A DNA stretch of 59,630 nt from an uncultured Thiohalocapsa sp. (lineage in GTDB: Bacteria; Pseudomonadota; Gammaproteobacteria; Chromatiales; Chromatiaceae): positions 1-59,630 of the forward strand of contig NZ_CAJXYK010000039.1 in the NCBI RefSeq assembly GCF_913063425.1. The letters are read 5' to 3'. Each line of letters starts with the position of its first letter. The stretch's first letter is position 1. A program made the translations under genes and the position numbers. Below are positions 34,760 to 43,616 of the stretch, piece after piece. Below the pieces are notes generated by a model, which saw only the letters and a program-made list of their open reading frames with translations, made no database searches and was not told the DNA's origin.

Positions 34760-35134
34760 TTACTCGGTGCCGCAGGCAACCGCGTCAGGGCCGATGTGGT
34801 TGAGCGTGAAGGCCTGCATACACATTGCATCGGCCTGGCAGATCGGATCGAAGGTGATGGTGCCGTAGATCGGCGCATAGCCGTTCACGTACTTGACTTC
34901 GAGCGCCGTGCAGAGCAGGTTGCCGTCGGCACCCAGCTCGATCATGTACGGGCCCTGGTTGCTCTCGACCAGGAACGCCTCGACGGCGACGTCGCAGCTG
35001 TCCTCATTGGCCAGGATCTTCAGCTGGTCGAGGACGGTGAAGCAGACGTCGAGGGTGATGTCGGCGGCGGCGGGCTGAGCGCTCATCAGACCAACGGTGG
35101 CCAGGCTGGCAGCGGCGATAGCGAATTTACGCAT
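34760..35134 (-). CDS. Secreted small protein, tandem paralog 2
   Basis: 124 residues from the ATG at 35134 (AAGGAG upstream). A signal peptide MRKFAIAAASLATVGLMSAQ is followed by PAAADITLDVCFTVLDQ, then NLLCTALEVKYV and YAPIYGTITFDPI. About 60% identical by eye to paralog 1, but with two extra cysteines in CQADAMCMQ, giving six. The C-terminus NHIGPDAVACG matches NDIGPDAAACG in the paralog. An imperfect inverted repeat at 34720-34742 (GGCTCG ... CGAGCC) lies just after its stop and may act as a processing or termination hairpin. Function unknown. Confidence 0.75.
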   Translation of the reverse strand: MRKFAIAAASLATVGLMSAQPAAADITLDVCFTVLDQLKILANEDSCDVAVEAFLVESNQGPYMIELGADGNLLCTALEVKYVNGYAPIYGTITFDPICQADAMCMQAFTLNHIGPDAVACGTE

Positions 35135-35835
35135 GATCGACTCCTTACGATTGAGTGGGTTGAGTGACAACGTGTCGCGTCTGGCGGCACCGATTGCGTT
35201 CTCTTCGGTGCCTGGAGCCTGATTCCCGAACGCTCCCCAGACGCGATACAAGATAGTTGAGACCCCAAGACTCAGCTATCGGGCATTCCCCTCTTGCAGC
35301 ACCCGCTATGCCCCGGAATGTGGACGTACCTGCATGCGCCTGTGCGCCCGGATATGACTATTGAGTGACGCAGTTTGATTGACCAAATCAGTTGGCATTG
35401 CCGCCGTTTTCCGCCGTTGCGGAGACGATCCGGAGAAACCAATGACCTCCATCCGTGTAAGCCAACTGGCGGCGAGGCTTTCGGGGATTTCCATGATCGA
35501 TACCCCGGGCAAATAGGGTGCCGGAATCGGAAACACCGGGAGCTGACCGCAAAGGCATGAGCGCATTGCACGTACCTGCGCTGTCCAGATTCCAGCACAG
35601 GCACCGGCCGGCGACACGAAGCGGCTCGACAGTTCCTGGCAACGGGGCCCATGGTCACTGGACGCATGGCGCTTGGATGCGCAAAAAAAAAGCGGAGCAT
35701 CCTGCCCCGCCGTAGGAACGCCGACAAATCGGCGCTTTCCCTCGGGTACGCGCCCCCAAAACAACTGTGCGGTGGTCCCCGGCCTGGGCGCAGAAGGCGC
35801 AGGCAGCACGGGGCATGGGGGGCGCCGAGAGACGG
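35135..35835. other. Gene-poor gap with one terminator
   Basis: A minus-strand frame at 35272-35727 is open but is Arg/Cys-rich, has no signal or domain, and lacks a ribosome site, so it is not called. The GC content drops here compared with flanking genes, which fits acquired or decayed DNA. The only clear element is the terminator at 35683-35708. Confidence 0.5.
35683..35708 (-). terminator. Rho-independent terminator on minus strand
   Basis: Read on the minus strand: GGGGCA-GGA-TGCTCC forms a six-pair stem (one G-U) followed by GC and nine T. It lies 128 bases after the stop of the 35836-36186 gene, which reads toward it. Confidence 0.75.
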
Positions 35836-36186
35836 TCAGCTGTGGCGGCGACTGCGTCCGCGCAGCGGCGTCAGCACGATCCCGCCGAGCCCGATCAGGG
35901 CCAAGGGCGCGAGCGCCCGCACCTGCGGCTCGAAGGAAGCGGTGTCGAACTTGTGCTTGCCGAGCACCGGCGTGGCCATGGGAGGCGTGGCCACGGGAAT
36001 GGCCGGATCGATGCGGTCGTTTGGACGCAGGCTGTGGTCGGCGCTGCTGCCGCGGAGAAACCCGCTTGAATCCTTGCCCTGGAAAAGGTTGCCGCCTGCG
36101 CCGATGAGGGTCGCCTGCGCCGACCCCACCGTGGTGGTAAGCACGCGCGCGCCCGCGGTCATGGCCCGAAGGGCTGTCAGTGTCAT
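35836..36186 (-). CDS. Small exported protein with C-terminal sorting-like tail
   Basis: 116 residues from the ATG at 36186, with AGGGGA 8 to 10 bases upstream. The N-terminus could be a weak signal peptide (ALRAMTAGARVLTTTVGSAQA). The C-terminus is EPQVRALAPLALIGLGGIVLTP followed by a basic cluster RGRSRRHS, recalling PEP-CTERM-type sorting signals (short polar motif, one hydrophobic helix, basic end), though the motif is not canonical. The middle is Pro-rich (IPVATPPMATPVLG). A rho-independent terminator follows. Unrecognised family; expression is plausible because of the terminator. Confidence 0.55.
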   Translation of the reverse strand: MTLTALRAMTAGARVLTTTVGSAQATLIGAGGNLFQGKDSSGFLRGSSADHSLRPNDRIDPAIPVATPPMATPVLGKHKFDTASFEPQVRALAPLALIGLGGIVLTPLRGRSRRHS

Positions 36187-36588
36187 GCGCCGATCCCCTG
36201 ACTGTGTAAACGAGGTTAAACTGATACGCGCGGCGCCCGCGGCATCGTGTCCGTGGCGTTGGGACGCCCACCAAGTGTTGACGATTGCGGTGCAAACGAT
36301 CTGCGATTCACAGGCGATGCGACATCAGTGAATTGACTGTCTATGACATCAGTTGTTCACTGTCTTGTGATTGGAGGATTCCTCACCTCAGATTTCGAGA
36401 CGCAGCGGGGTACGCCAGTTGTCACAGTGCTCGATGCTGCGAGCGGGCGCGCTGCCGACTCCAGCGATGCGGGGCTGGCACCCTTGGGGGATCGCCTTAA
36501 ACTCAGGACAATGACCCGCAGCGGGGCGTTCCGACGGCCACCCTCCCCACCACGCCGATTCACACCCAGCAGTTCTCCCACGCCCGCC
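36187..36588. other. Divergent intergenic region with a direct repeat
   Basis: Lower GC between 36270 and 36400. The nine-base sequence GACATCAGT occurs at 36321 and again at 36345, 24 bases apart, each followed by a related stretch ending in GACTG or CACTG. The spacing of about two helical turns suits a regulator binding site. It lies between the divergent sorting-tail gene and the CDF transporter gene. Confidence 0.5.
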
Positions 36589-37677
36589 ATGCACGAGCAC
36601 GACATCGCCGCCTGGCAGCACGGCCACGACTTCAGCACCCCGGCCGAGCAGGCCGCCGAGCAGCGCACCCGCTGGGTGGTCTACCTCACTGTGACGGCCA
36701 TGGCGGTGGAGCTCCTCGCCGGCTGGGTCACGGGGTCCATGGCGCTGCTGGCGGACGGCTGGCACATGGGCAGTCATGCAGCGGCCCTGGGCCTGAGCGT
36801 GCTCGCCTACCGCTTCGCGCGCCGGCATGCCGACGACGACCGGTTCAGCTTCGGCACCGGTAAAGTGTCACCGCTCGCCGGCTACACCAGTGCCCTGCTG
36901 CTCGGCGTCGGTGCGCTGTGGCTGTTGCTGGAGTCCGGACAGCGGCTGCTGCATCCCGTGTCGATCCACTACGGCGAGGCCATCGTGGTCGCCGTACTCG
37001 GCCTGGCGGTGAACCTGGCGAGCGCCTGGCTGCTGGGAGGCGTTCACGACCATGCCCACGCCGGACATCATCACGGCCACCACCACGCGCCTGCCCGGCG
37101 GGGCCAGCGCGACGAGGGCGCCTCCGGCCCGAGCCGTGCCGGCCGACACCACAGGCTCAACGCCGCCGCCACTGCCCCAGACGGTCACCGGCACACGGAT
37201 CACAACCTGCGCGCCGCCTATCTGCACGTCATCGCGGACGCGCTGACCTCCGTGCTCGCCATCGCAGCGCTCACCGCCGGCCTGATCCTCGGCTGGGGCT
37301 TTCTGGACCCGCTCATCGGCATCGCGGGCGGCCTGCTGATCGCCCGCTGGGCCTGGGGGCTGGCCCGCGACAGCGCCCTGATGCTGCTGGACGCCGAAGC
37401 GCGCGGCGACCTCGCCGCCGACATCCGCCACGCGCTGGCGGCCGAGGACGACCTCGCGGTGAGCGATCTGCATCTCTGGCGCATCGGCACCGCGAGCCAC
37501 GCCTGCATCCTCTCCGTGGTCACCCACGACCCAAAGCCCGTGGAGCACTACAAGGCGCTCATGGCACACATCCCGGGCCTGGACCATCTGACGGTGGAGG
37601 TGCAGCAATGCAGCGCGGCGCGCTGTGCCGAGCCCACGGGTCAGTCCGCCCCGCGGGCAGCCGCCGACAGCGCTTGA
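36589..37677 (+). CDS. Cation diffusion facilitator, DmeF-like metal(II)/H+ antiporter
   Basis: 362 residues with six membrane helices. The first metal-site half is LLADGWHMGSHA and the second is LHVIADALTSVLAI, giving the HxxxD-type and Dx(W)xxD-type ligands of CDF proteins. A His-rich cytoplasmic loop (HDHAHAGHHHGHHH) of about 45 residues separates helices IV and V. The N-terminal HEHDIAAWQHGHDF and the GWHM wording match the DmeF branch, which exports Co, Ni or Fe. The start at 36589 is preferred over a longer frame. It lies between the P-type ATPase cluster and the ferric-iron binding protein gene, so iron efflux is a reasonable inference. Confidence 0.88.
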   Translation: MHEHDIAAWQHGHDFSTPAEQAAEQRTRWVVYLTVTAMAVELLAGWVTGSMALLADGWHMGSHAAALGLSVLAYRFARRHADDDRFSFGTGKVSPLAGYTSALLLGVGALWLLLESGQRLLHPVSIHYGEAIVVAVLGLAVNLASAWLLGGVHDHAHAGHHHGHHHAPARRGQRDEGASGPSRAGRHHRLNAAATAPDGHRHTDHNLRAAYLHVIADALTSVLAIAALTAGLILGWGFLDPLIGIAGGLLIARWAWGLARDSALMLLDAEARGDLAADIRHALAAEDDLAVSDLHLWRIGTASHACILSVVTHDPKPVEHYKALMAHIPGLDHLTVEVQQCSAARCAEPTGQSAPRAAADSA

Positions 37678-37879
37678 GGACAGGTTGCACGCTCGGTCCG
37701 CGCGCCGGCGTCCAACGGCGCCGGGGCCGCGGCGCGCGCAGCCGGCACCAAGCCCTCGGCAGGCAGGGTACCCATGCGGGTCTTAGGCCTCGATACCGAC
37801 GCACGCGTGACCGCGCAACGCAGACCGTGCAGCGTCCCACCGCCGAGCCCCGGCAAACCAGAACGCGCCCGCAAAAAGT

Positions 37880-37898
37880 AATGCGAACGATTCGCGAT
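37880..37898 (-). promoter_or_regulatory. Fur-like operator upstream of ferric-iron binding protein gene
   Basis: The reverse complement reads ATCGCGAATCGTTCGCATT, sharing CGAATCGTTCG-N-ATT with the 30963 site. It contains a nearly perfect palindrome GCGAA...TTCGC and sits 50 bases upstream of the ATG at 37949, a typical position for repression. Confidence 0.78.
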
Positions 37899-37948
37899 AC
37901 TGTTAAGGTCGCAAGCTTCAGCTCTGCAATATCAACTGAGGAGACAAG

Positions 37949-38971
37949 ATGCGCAACAACACCGCCATCGGCGCCGCCATGCTGTTCTGCCTGGTCGCCA
38001 CAGCCGCCCAGGCCGAGGGCGAGCTGAACCTCTACTCGTCCCGGCACTACGACACGGATGAACGCCTTTACTCGGAGTTCGAGGAGCAGACCGGCATCGA
38101 GATCAACCGCATCGAGGGCAAGGGCGACGAGCTCATCGAGCGCATGAAGGCCGAGGGCCGCAACAGCCCCGCCGACATCCTGATCACGGTGGACGCCGGC
38201 CGCCTGTGGCGTGCCGACGAGGCCGGGCTCTTCCAGCCGGTGGAGTCGGAGCTGCTGGAGTCGCGCATCCCCGCCTGGCTGCACCACCCGGACGGCCATT
38301 GGTGGGGCTTCTCGAAGCGGGCGCGTATCATTTTCTACGACAAGGAGCGCGTGGACCCACAGGATATCCAGACCTACCAGGACCTGGCGGACCCCAAACT
38401 CAAGGGCATGGTCTGCACCCGCAGCGCAAGCAACATCTACATGCTCTCGCTGATGGCCGCGCTGATGGAGCACCTCGGACCGGAAGCGGCCGAGCAATGG
38501 GCCGAAGGCGTTTGGAACAACCGCGCCCGTGACCCCGAGGGCGGTGATACCGACCAGCTCAAGGCCATCGCCTCGGGTGAGTGTGCCATCGTGCTCTCCA
38601 ACACCTATTACTTCGCGCGCGCCCTGCGCAAGGGCGACCCCACCCTGGACGCAGAGGCCCTGGAGGGCATCGGCTGGGTCTTCCCGAACCAGGAGAGCTT
38701 CGGCGCCCATGTGAACATCTCCGGCGCCGGCGTGGCCAGGCATGCCCCCAACCGCGAGAACGCCGTCAAGTTCCTGGAGTACCTGAGCAGCGAGCAGGCG
38801 CAGGAGTACTTCTCCGCCGGCAACGACGAGTACCCAGCGGTTCCGGGCACGCCGCTCGCCGACAGCGTGGCCGAGCTCGGCACCTTCAAGGAAGACACCA
38901 TCAACCTGAACGTCCTGGGCGAGAATCAGGCCGAGGCCCAGCGCATCTACGACCGGGTCGGCTACGAATGA
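37949..38971 (+). CDS. Ferric-iron ABC transporter substrate-binding protein (FutA/FbpA type)
   Basis: 340 residues with signal peptide (MRNNTAIGAAMLFCLVATAA, cleavage after AQA). The mature start ELNLYSSRHYDTDERLYSEF is typical of class 1 iron-binding proteins, where the His/Tyr of SSRHY take part in binding; NTYYFAR supplies the paired tyrosines that bind ferric iron. It captures iron(III) in the periplasm. No permease or ATPase gene of this transporter is adjacent. The Fur-like box 50 bases upstream predicts repression by iron. A stem-loop follows at 39038-39075. Confidence 0.93.
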   Translation: MRNNTAIGAAMLFCLVATAAQAEGELNLYSSRHYDTDERLYSEFEEQTGIEINRIEGKGDELIERMKAEGRNSPADILITVDAGRLWRADEAGLFQPVESELLESRIPAWLHHPDGHWWGFSKRARIIFYDKERVDPQDIQTYQDLADPKLKGMVCTRSASNIYMLSLMAALMEHLGPEAAEQWAEGVWNNRARDPEGGDTDQLKAIASGECAIVLSNTYYFARALRKGDPTLDAEALEGIGWVFPNQESFGAHVNISGAGVARHAPNRENAVKFLEYLSSEQAQEYFSAGNDEYPAVPGTPLADSVAELGTFKEDTINLNVLGENQAEAQRIYDRVGYE

Positions 38972-39497
38972 GCGCCCACTGATCGCTGCGGCTTCCCGCA
39001 TCGCCGGCACCCGCAGCAGCCGGCCGCGGGTCATCACGAAAGCCCTGGTTGCGCTTTTGCGCACCGGGGCTTTCTTGCGCTTGGCCTGAAGCAGCACGCT
39101 GAGGCAGCAAACGCTTTCTGTCCCAAATCGTGGTGACGGTATACTGGATTCGGCGCAGGCGGGTCCCGCAGCGATCAGCAGCAGTCCAGAGTGTGACTGT
39201 TCGCAGGGACTCGCCTATCCGATAATTCTGTATACCGTCCCCGTATTATGGTAAGTCTGTGTATAGAGTGTCCTTTGTTTTTTCCCCGTATTTTCCCCGT
39301 GTTGAACGCCGTGTCAGTCGGCCCGGCTGGGCAACTGCCCCCCACCCGATTCGCCTGCGGGCCGGCGCCCCGGCGGCTGCAGATCCCGGGTGATCCGCCA
39401 TGGTCCGGGGTGCGGTAAGCGTCTATCCTGACACCTCTTCGCGCACGGGCTGGCCAGCCCGGGGCGCACTGGCCTCCCCATTCCAAGAGGACCGTCC
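38972..39497. other. Intergenic gap upstream of iorAB
   Basis: Holds the stem-loop at 39038-39075, then an AT-rich segment at 39220-39300 with CCCCGTATT repeated. The AT-rich part is the likely promoter region of iorAB. No coding frame seen. Confidence 0.5.
39038..39075 (+). terminator. Stem-loop terminator after iron-binding protein gene
   Basis: GAAAGCCC ... GGGGCTTTC form the outer stem and GGTTGCGC / GCGCACC the inner stem around a TTTT loop; TTCTT follows. Located 67 bases after the stop. Confidence 0.7.
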
Positions 39498-39968
39498 ATG
39501 GCAACACTCAAGGTGAACGGCAAGCCGGTGGAGGTGGATGTGGACGCATCCACGCCCCTGCTCTGGGTGCTGCGGGAGCAGCTCGGGCTCACCGGTACCA
39601 AGTACAGCTGCGGCATCGGCATCTGCGGCTCCTGCACCGTGCACATCGACGGCGCGGCGGTGCGCGCGTGCACCCTGCCCGTCTCCGAGGTCAATCCCAA
39701 CCAGGAGATCGTCACCATCGAGGGCCTGTCCGCCAACAACGACCATCCCGTACAACGGGCCTGGGCGGAGCTCGACGTGCCCCAGTGCGGCTATTGCCAG
39801 CCCGGCATCATCATGACCGCCGCCGCCCTGCTGGCGGAGAATCCGCGCCCGTCTGACGCCGACATCGACGCGGGCGTCACCAACATCTGCCGCTGCGGTA
39901 CCTTCAACCGGGTGCGCCAGGGCATCCATCTGGCCGCCGAGCTCAAGCAGAACGGGGGTGCGTCATGA
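39498..39968 (+). CDS. iorA: Isoquinoline 1-oxidoreductase-type 2Fe-2S subunit
   Basis: 156 residues. The plant-type 2Fe-2S cluster is bound by Cys38, 43, 46 and 58 (CGIGICGSC and RAC). The second cluster, in the C-terminal helical domain, is bound by Cys97, 100, 131 and 133 (CGYCQPG and CRCG). This is the small subunit of xanthine-oxidase-family enzymes that transfers electrons away from the molybdenum site. Its stop overlaps the large-subunit start (ATGA). The ATG has AGAGGA upstream. Acceptor is probably a periplasmic cytochrome, by analogy. Confidence 0.92.
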   Translation: MATLKVNGKPVEVDVDASTPLLWVLREQLGLTGTKYSCGIGICGSCTVHIDGAAVRACTLPVSEVNPNQEIVTIEGLSANNDHPVQRAWAELDVPQCGYCQPGIIMTAAALLAENPRPSDADIDAGVTNICRCGTFNRVRQGIHLAAELKQNGGAS

Positions 39969-42163
39969 GTGCTGACCCGATCACCGTTTCCCGCCGCGAG
40001 TTCCTTATCCGCAGCACCGCCGCCGGCGCCGGTTTCGCGCTGGGCCTGACGCTGCCCGCGCTCGGCTGTAACGCCGTCGCCGCAGAGGACGCTGCGGGCG
40101 GTGCTGACGAGGTACCTGAGGTGAACGCCTGGGTCGTCATCCACCCGGACGACACCGTGGTCATCCGCATCGCCCGTTCGGAGATGGGCCAGGGCACCCT
40201 CACCGGGCTCGCGCAGCTGGTGGCCGAGGAGCTCATGTGCGACTGGTCCAAGGTGACCACCGAGTATCCGACGCCGGGCGAGAACCTGCGCCGGGACCGC
40301 GTCTGGGGCAGCTTCTCCACCGGCGGCAGCCGCGGCATCCGCGAGAGCGAGGCCTATGTGCGCAAGGGCGGCGCCGTCGCCCGGCAGATGCTGATCCAGG
40401 CCGCCGCGGAGGCCTGGGACGTGCCGATGGACGCGTGCACCGCCGCCGACAGCGTCATCACCCACACCCCCAGCGGTCGCACCACCACTTACGGCAAGGT
40501 GGCCAAGGCCGCCGCCGAGCTGTGGCCGCCGGAGCATGTGGCGCTCAAGGACCCGGCGGACTGGCAGCTCATCGGCAAGCCCGTGAAGCGCCTGGACACC
40601 GTCGACAAGCTGCACGGCAAGCAGGTCTACGGCACGGACCTGGTGCTGCCCGGCATGCTGAACGCCGCCATCAAGGCCTGCCCGGTGTTCACCGGCAAGG
40701 TCGAGTCCTTCGACGCGGACAAGGTCAGGAGCATGCCGGGCGTGCGCGCGGTGGTGGCCGTGGGCGACAACGCCGTGGCCGTGGTCGCCGACACCTGGTG
40801 GCAGGCCAAGACGGCGCTGGACGCACTGCCCATCAGCTGGGACAAGGGCCCGCACGCGGATCTGAGCAGCGCGGACATCGACAAGATGCTCGATGAGGGC
40901 CTGACCTCGGACGAGCAGGTCTTCGTCGGCAACGCCGGCGGCGATGCCAGGCAGGGGCTCGCAGACGCGGCGCAGACCATCGAGGCCGTCTACGCCTACC
41001 CCTACCAGAACCACGCCACCATGGAGCCCATGAACGCGACGGCGGTGTGGACGGAGGACCGCTGCGAGGTCTGGTGCCCCACGCAGGACGGCATGGCCGC
41101 GCTGGAAGCCGCGGCGGACGCCGCCGGCCTGCCCATCGAGCAGTGCGACGTGCACAAGCTGCACCTGGGCGGCGGCTTCGGCCGGCGCGGCGCCTTCCAC
41201 GACTTCGTCACCCAGGCCGTCAGCATCGCCAAGCAGCTGCCGGGCACACCGGTGAAGCTGCTCTGGACCCGCGAAGAGGACATGGCCCACGGCCACTACC
41301 ACCCCATCACCAAGTGCAGGCTTGTGGGCGGCCTCGACGAGAACGGCGACCTCGCGGCCCTGCATGTTCGCATCTCGGGCCAGTCCATCCTGGCGGCGGT
41401 GCGACCCGGCTGGATGGCCGAGGACGGCGCGGACCCCGTCACCTTCCAGGGCTTCCATGCCGACGGCGACCACGCCATCAGCTACAGCGTGCCGAACCTG
41501 CTCGTCGAGCACGCCATGCGCAACCCACCGGTGCCTCCCGGCTTCTGGCGCGGCGTCAACATCAACCAGAACGCCATTTATCTGGAGTGCTTCATCGACG
41601 AGCTGGCCCAGGCCGCGGGCAAGGACCCGCTGGACTTCCGGCGCAAGCTGATGGCCGATCACCCCAAGAGCCTGGCCGTGCTCGAGGCCGTGGCCGACAA
41701 GGCCGGCTGGGGCCAGGCCGCCGCAGACGGCGTCCACCGCGGACTCGCCGTGGTCAAGACCTTCGGCAGCTATGTGGCGGCCTGCGCGGAGGTATCTGTG
41801 GACGGCGGCGAGGTCAAGGTCCACCGCATCATCGCCGCGACGGACCCGGGCTATGCCGTCAACCCACAGCAGATCGAAGCCCAGGTGGAAGGCTCCTTCG
41901 TCTACGGCCTCTCCGCCCTCTTCCACGGCGAATGCACGCTGGAGGACGGCGCCGTGGTCCAAAGCAACTTCCACGACTACCCGTCCATGCAGCTGAAGGA
42001 CATGCCCAAGGTCGAGGTCATCGTCATGCCCTCGGGCGGCTTCTGGGGCGGCATCGGCGAGCCGACCATTGCGGTGGCCGCGCCGGCGGTGCTGAACGCC
42101 ATCTTTGCGGCAACGGGTAAGCGGGTGCGACGGGTGCCGTTGAAGCACCAGGATCTGAGTTGA
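39965..42163 (+). CDS. iorB: Isoquinoline 1-oxidoreductase-type molybdopterin subunit, Tat-exported
   Basis: 732 residues. The N-terminus [19 protein letters not shown] is a twin-arginine signal, so the folded cofactor-loaded complex is exported to the periplasm. Landmarks of the molybdopterin domain include [58 protein letters not shown] and [23 protein letters not shown] near the end, where the catalytic Glu of GEP-type motif lies. It hydroxylates N-heterocycles or oxidises aldehydes. No cofactor insertion genes (for example XdhC type) are adjacent. The substrate is not predictable from sequence. Confidence 0.9.
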   Translation: MSADPITVSRREFLIRSTAAGAGFALGLTLPALGCNAVAAEDAAGGADEVPEVNAWVVIHPDDTVVIRIARSEMGQGTLTGLAQLVAEELMCDWSKVTTEYPTPGENLRRDRVWGSFSTGGSRGIRESEAYVRKGGAVARQMLIQAAAEAWDVPMDACTAADSVITHTPSGRTTTYGKVAKAAAELWPPEHVALKDPADWQLIGKPVKRLDTVDKLHGKQVYGTDLVLPGMLNAAIKACPVFTGKVESFDADKVRSMPGVRAVVAVGDNAVAVVADTWWQAKTALDALPISWDKGPHADLSSADIDKMLDEGLTSDEQVFVGNAGGDARQGLADAAQTIEAVYAYPYQNHATMEPMNATAVWTEDRCEVWCPTQDGMAALEAAADAAGLPIEQCDVHKLHLGGGFGRRGAFHDFVTQAVSIAKQLPGTPVKLLWTREEDMAHGHYHPITKCRLVGGLDENGDLAALHVRISGQSILAAVRPGWMAEDGADPVTFQGFHADGDHAISYSVPNLLVEHAMRNPPVPPGFWRGVNINQNAIYLECFIDELAQAAGKDPLDFRRKLMADHPKSLAVLEAVADKAGWGQAAADGVHRGLAVVKTFGSYVAACAEVSVDGGEVKVHRIIAATDPGYAVNPQQIEAQVEGSFVYGLSALFHGECTLEDGAVVQSNFHDYPSMQLKDMPKVEVIVMPSGGFWGGIGEPTIAVAAPAVLNAIFAATGKRVRRVPLKHQDLS

Positions 42164-42266
42164 CGTGCATAACGCTGATGCTGCCCACAGGGTGTTTGAA
42201 TCGGGCCGTCCCGCCGTGGGACGGTGTTGGCAGCGACGGTGTCCTTCTGGCTTCTCTGCTGTTTCG

Positions 42267-43268
42267 TCAGCTCACCACGTTGCGTGGTTGGCCGGCGGCG
42301 CAGGCGCGCAGGTTTTCCACCGTTGTCTGCAGGATGCGGCCAACGGCTTCCCGGGTGTTGAAGGCGCTGTGCGGTGTGATGACGACGTTGCGCAGGTGCG
42401 CGAGGACCTCGTTGGCAAGCAGGTTGTCGAGCTGGTGGTGCTGCTCGTAGACGGAGCGCAGCAGCTCGGCCTCTTCGCGGATCACCGGCTCCTCGGGCAG
42501 AACGTCCAGCCCTGCGGCGGCGATCTTCTTCTCCGCCAGGGCGCGCGCCAGGGCGCGGGTGTTGACGAGTCCGCCGCGGGCGGTGTTGATGAGCACGGCG
42601 CCGTCTTTCATCTGGTCGAATTGCGGCCGGTCGATCATGTGGTGCGTCTTCGGGCTTTCGGGTACGTGCAGGCTGATGACGTCCGCGCGCGCCAGCAGCT
42701 CGTCCAGGGGCACATAGTCGAACCCGAGACGCCGCGCGGCCTCTTCGTTTGGCGCCACATCGAAGGCCAGCACCGGCATGCCGAAGCCGCGGGCGATGCC
42801 GATGGTCTCGCGGCCGATGTCGCCGGTGCCGACGACGCCCATGAGCTTGCCCTTGAGGTCGAAGCCCTGCAGGCCATGGCTGTCGAAGCGGCCGCTGCGG
42901 GTGCGCTGCACGGCCTCTTCCAGGCGGTGGCTGATCATCAGCAGCAGCCCGAACACGTGCTCGGCGACGGTATGGCTGCCGTAGGTGGGGACGTTGGACA
43001 CGGTGATGCCGCGCTCGCGACAGCGCGGGAGATCGATGTGATCGACACCCGTCGAGCGCGACGCCACCGCGCGCAGGGCCGGCAGCGCGTCCAGCACTTC
43101 GGCGCTCAGGGAAGAGTAGATGAAGGTCGACACCGCCTCTGCGTCGGCATGCGATGCGGCGTTGTCGGCGCTCAGGGCCTCGGCGGTGAAGGTCAGCTCG
43201 TGGTCGTCTGCAAGCGGCGCGAAGGGCTCACGCTCCCAGCCTTCGGTCTCGAACACATGGATTTTCAT
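42267..43268 (-). CDS. D-2-hydroxyacid dehydrogenase (D-lactate dehydrogenase type)
   Basis: 333 residues. NAD-binding VVGTGDIGRETIGIARGFGM (residues ~145-165), catalytic Arg in NTARGGLVNT (~235), Glu in the DVLPEEP region, and His in ITPHSAFNT (~300). The N-terminal catalytic domain starts MKIHVFETEGWE, similar to LdhA-type enzymes that reduce pyruvate to D-lactate. The ATG at 43268 has GGAG about 10 bases upstream. It stands alone, converging on iorB. Confidence 0.9.
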   Translation of the reverse strand: MKIHVFETEGWEREPFAPLADDHELTFTAEALSADNAASHADAEAVSTFIYSSLSAEVLDALPALRAVASRSTGVDHIDLPRCRERGITVSNVPTYGSHTVAEHVFGLLLMISHRLEEAVQRTRSGRFDSHGLQGFDLKGKLMGVVGTGDIGRETIGIARGFGMPVLAFDVAPNEEAARRLGFDYVPLDELLARADVISLHVPESPKTHHMIDRPQFDQMKDGAVLINTARGGLVNTRALARALAEKKIAAAGLDVLPEEPVIREEAELLRSVYEQHHQLDNLLANEVLAHLRNVVITPHSAFNTREAVGRILQTTVENLRACAAGQPRNVVS

Positions 43269-43616
43269 GCAGCGGGTCTCCGTCTGCCGTGTGCTGCGCT
43301 GCCGGGCTTCGGCAGCAGGCGCAGCCGGGTGAATCAATGGACCGGCTTCAGCAGCGACCGTGCCAGGCTCCGCAACAGCCGCCACGCCCGCGCTGCATGC
43401 CGGTCGGAGGTCGGCGCCGGCCGCGCTCGGCTGCCGCGGTGAGCCCCCCGCGGCGGGCCGTGCGGCGCGGTGCTTATGCACCGCGGGTTGTGCATCTGCA
43501 CCGCACCCGGCAGGCATGGGTACCGCAGCCGCGGCGCGCGGGGCAGGTCCGCTGCGGGCTGCCGCGCTGAGGGCGCGGCGCCACGGCTGCACGCGGGCGG
43601 CGGTGCGCGCAGGTGT
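43269..43616. other. Intergenic gap, nothing recognised
   Basis: High-GC sequence with open frames in several phases but Arg/Ala-rich, without ribosome sites or known domains. The gap holds the promoter of the hydroxyacid dehydrogenase on the minus strand. Confidence 0.4.

Noticed and set aside
35272-35727. Possible minus-strand gene or decayed transposase
   Set aside because: Arg/Cys-rich, no DDE or other motif, no ribosome site, and the terminator at 35683-35708 lies inside it.
39791-42148. 785-aa open frame on the minus strand
   Set aside because: Antisense of iorB; no recognisable domain.
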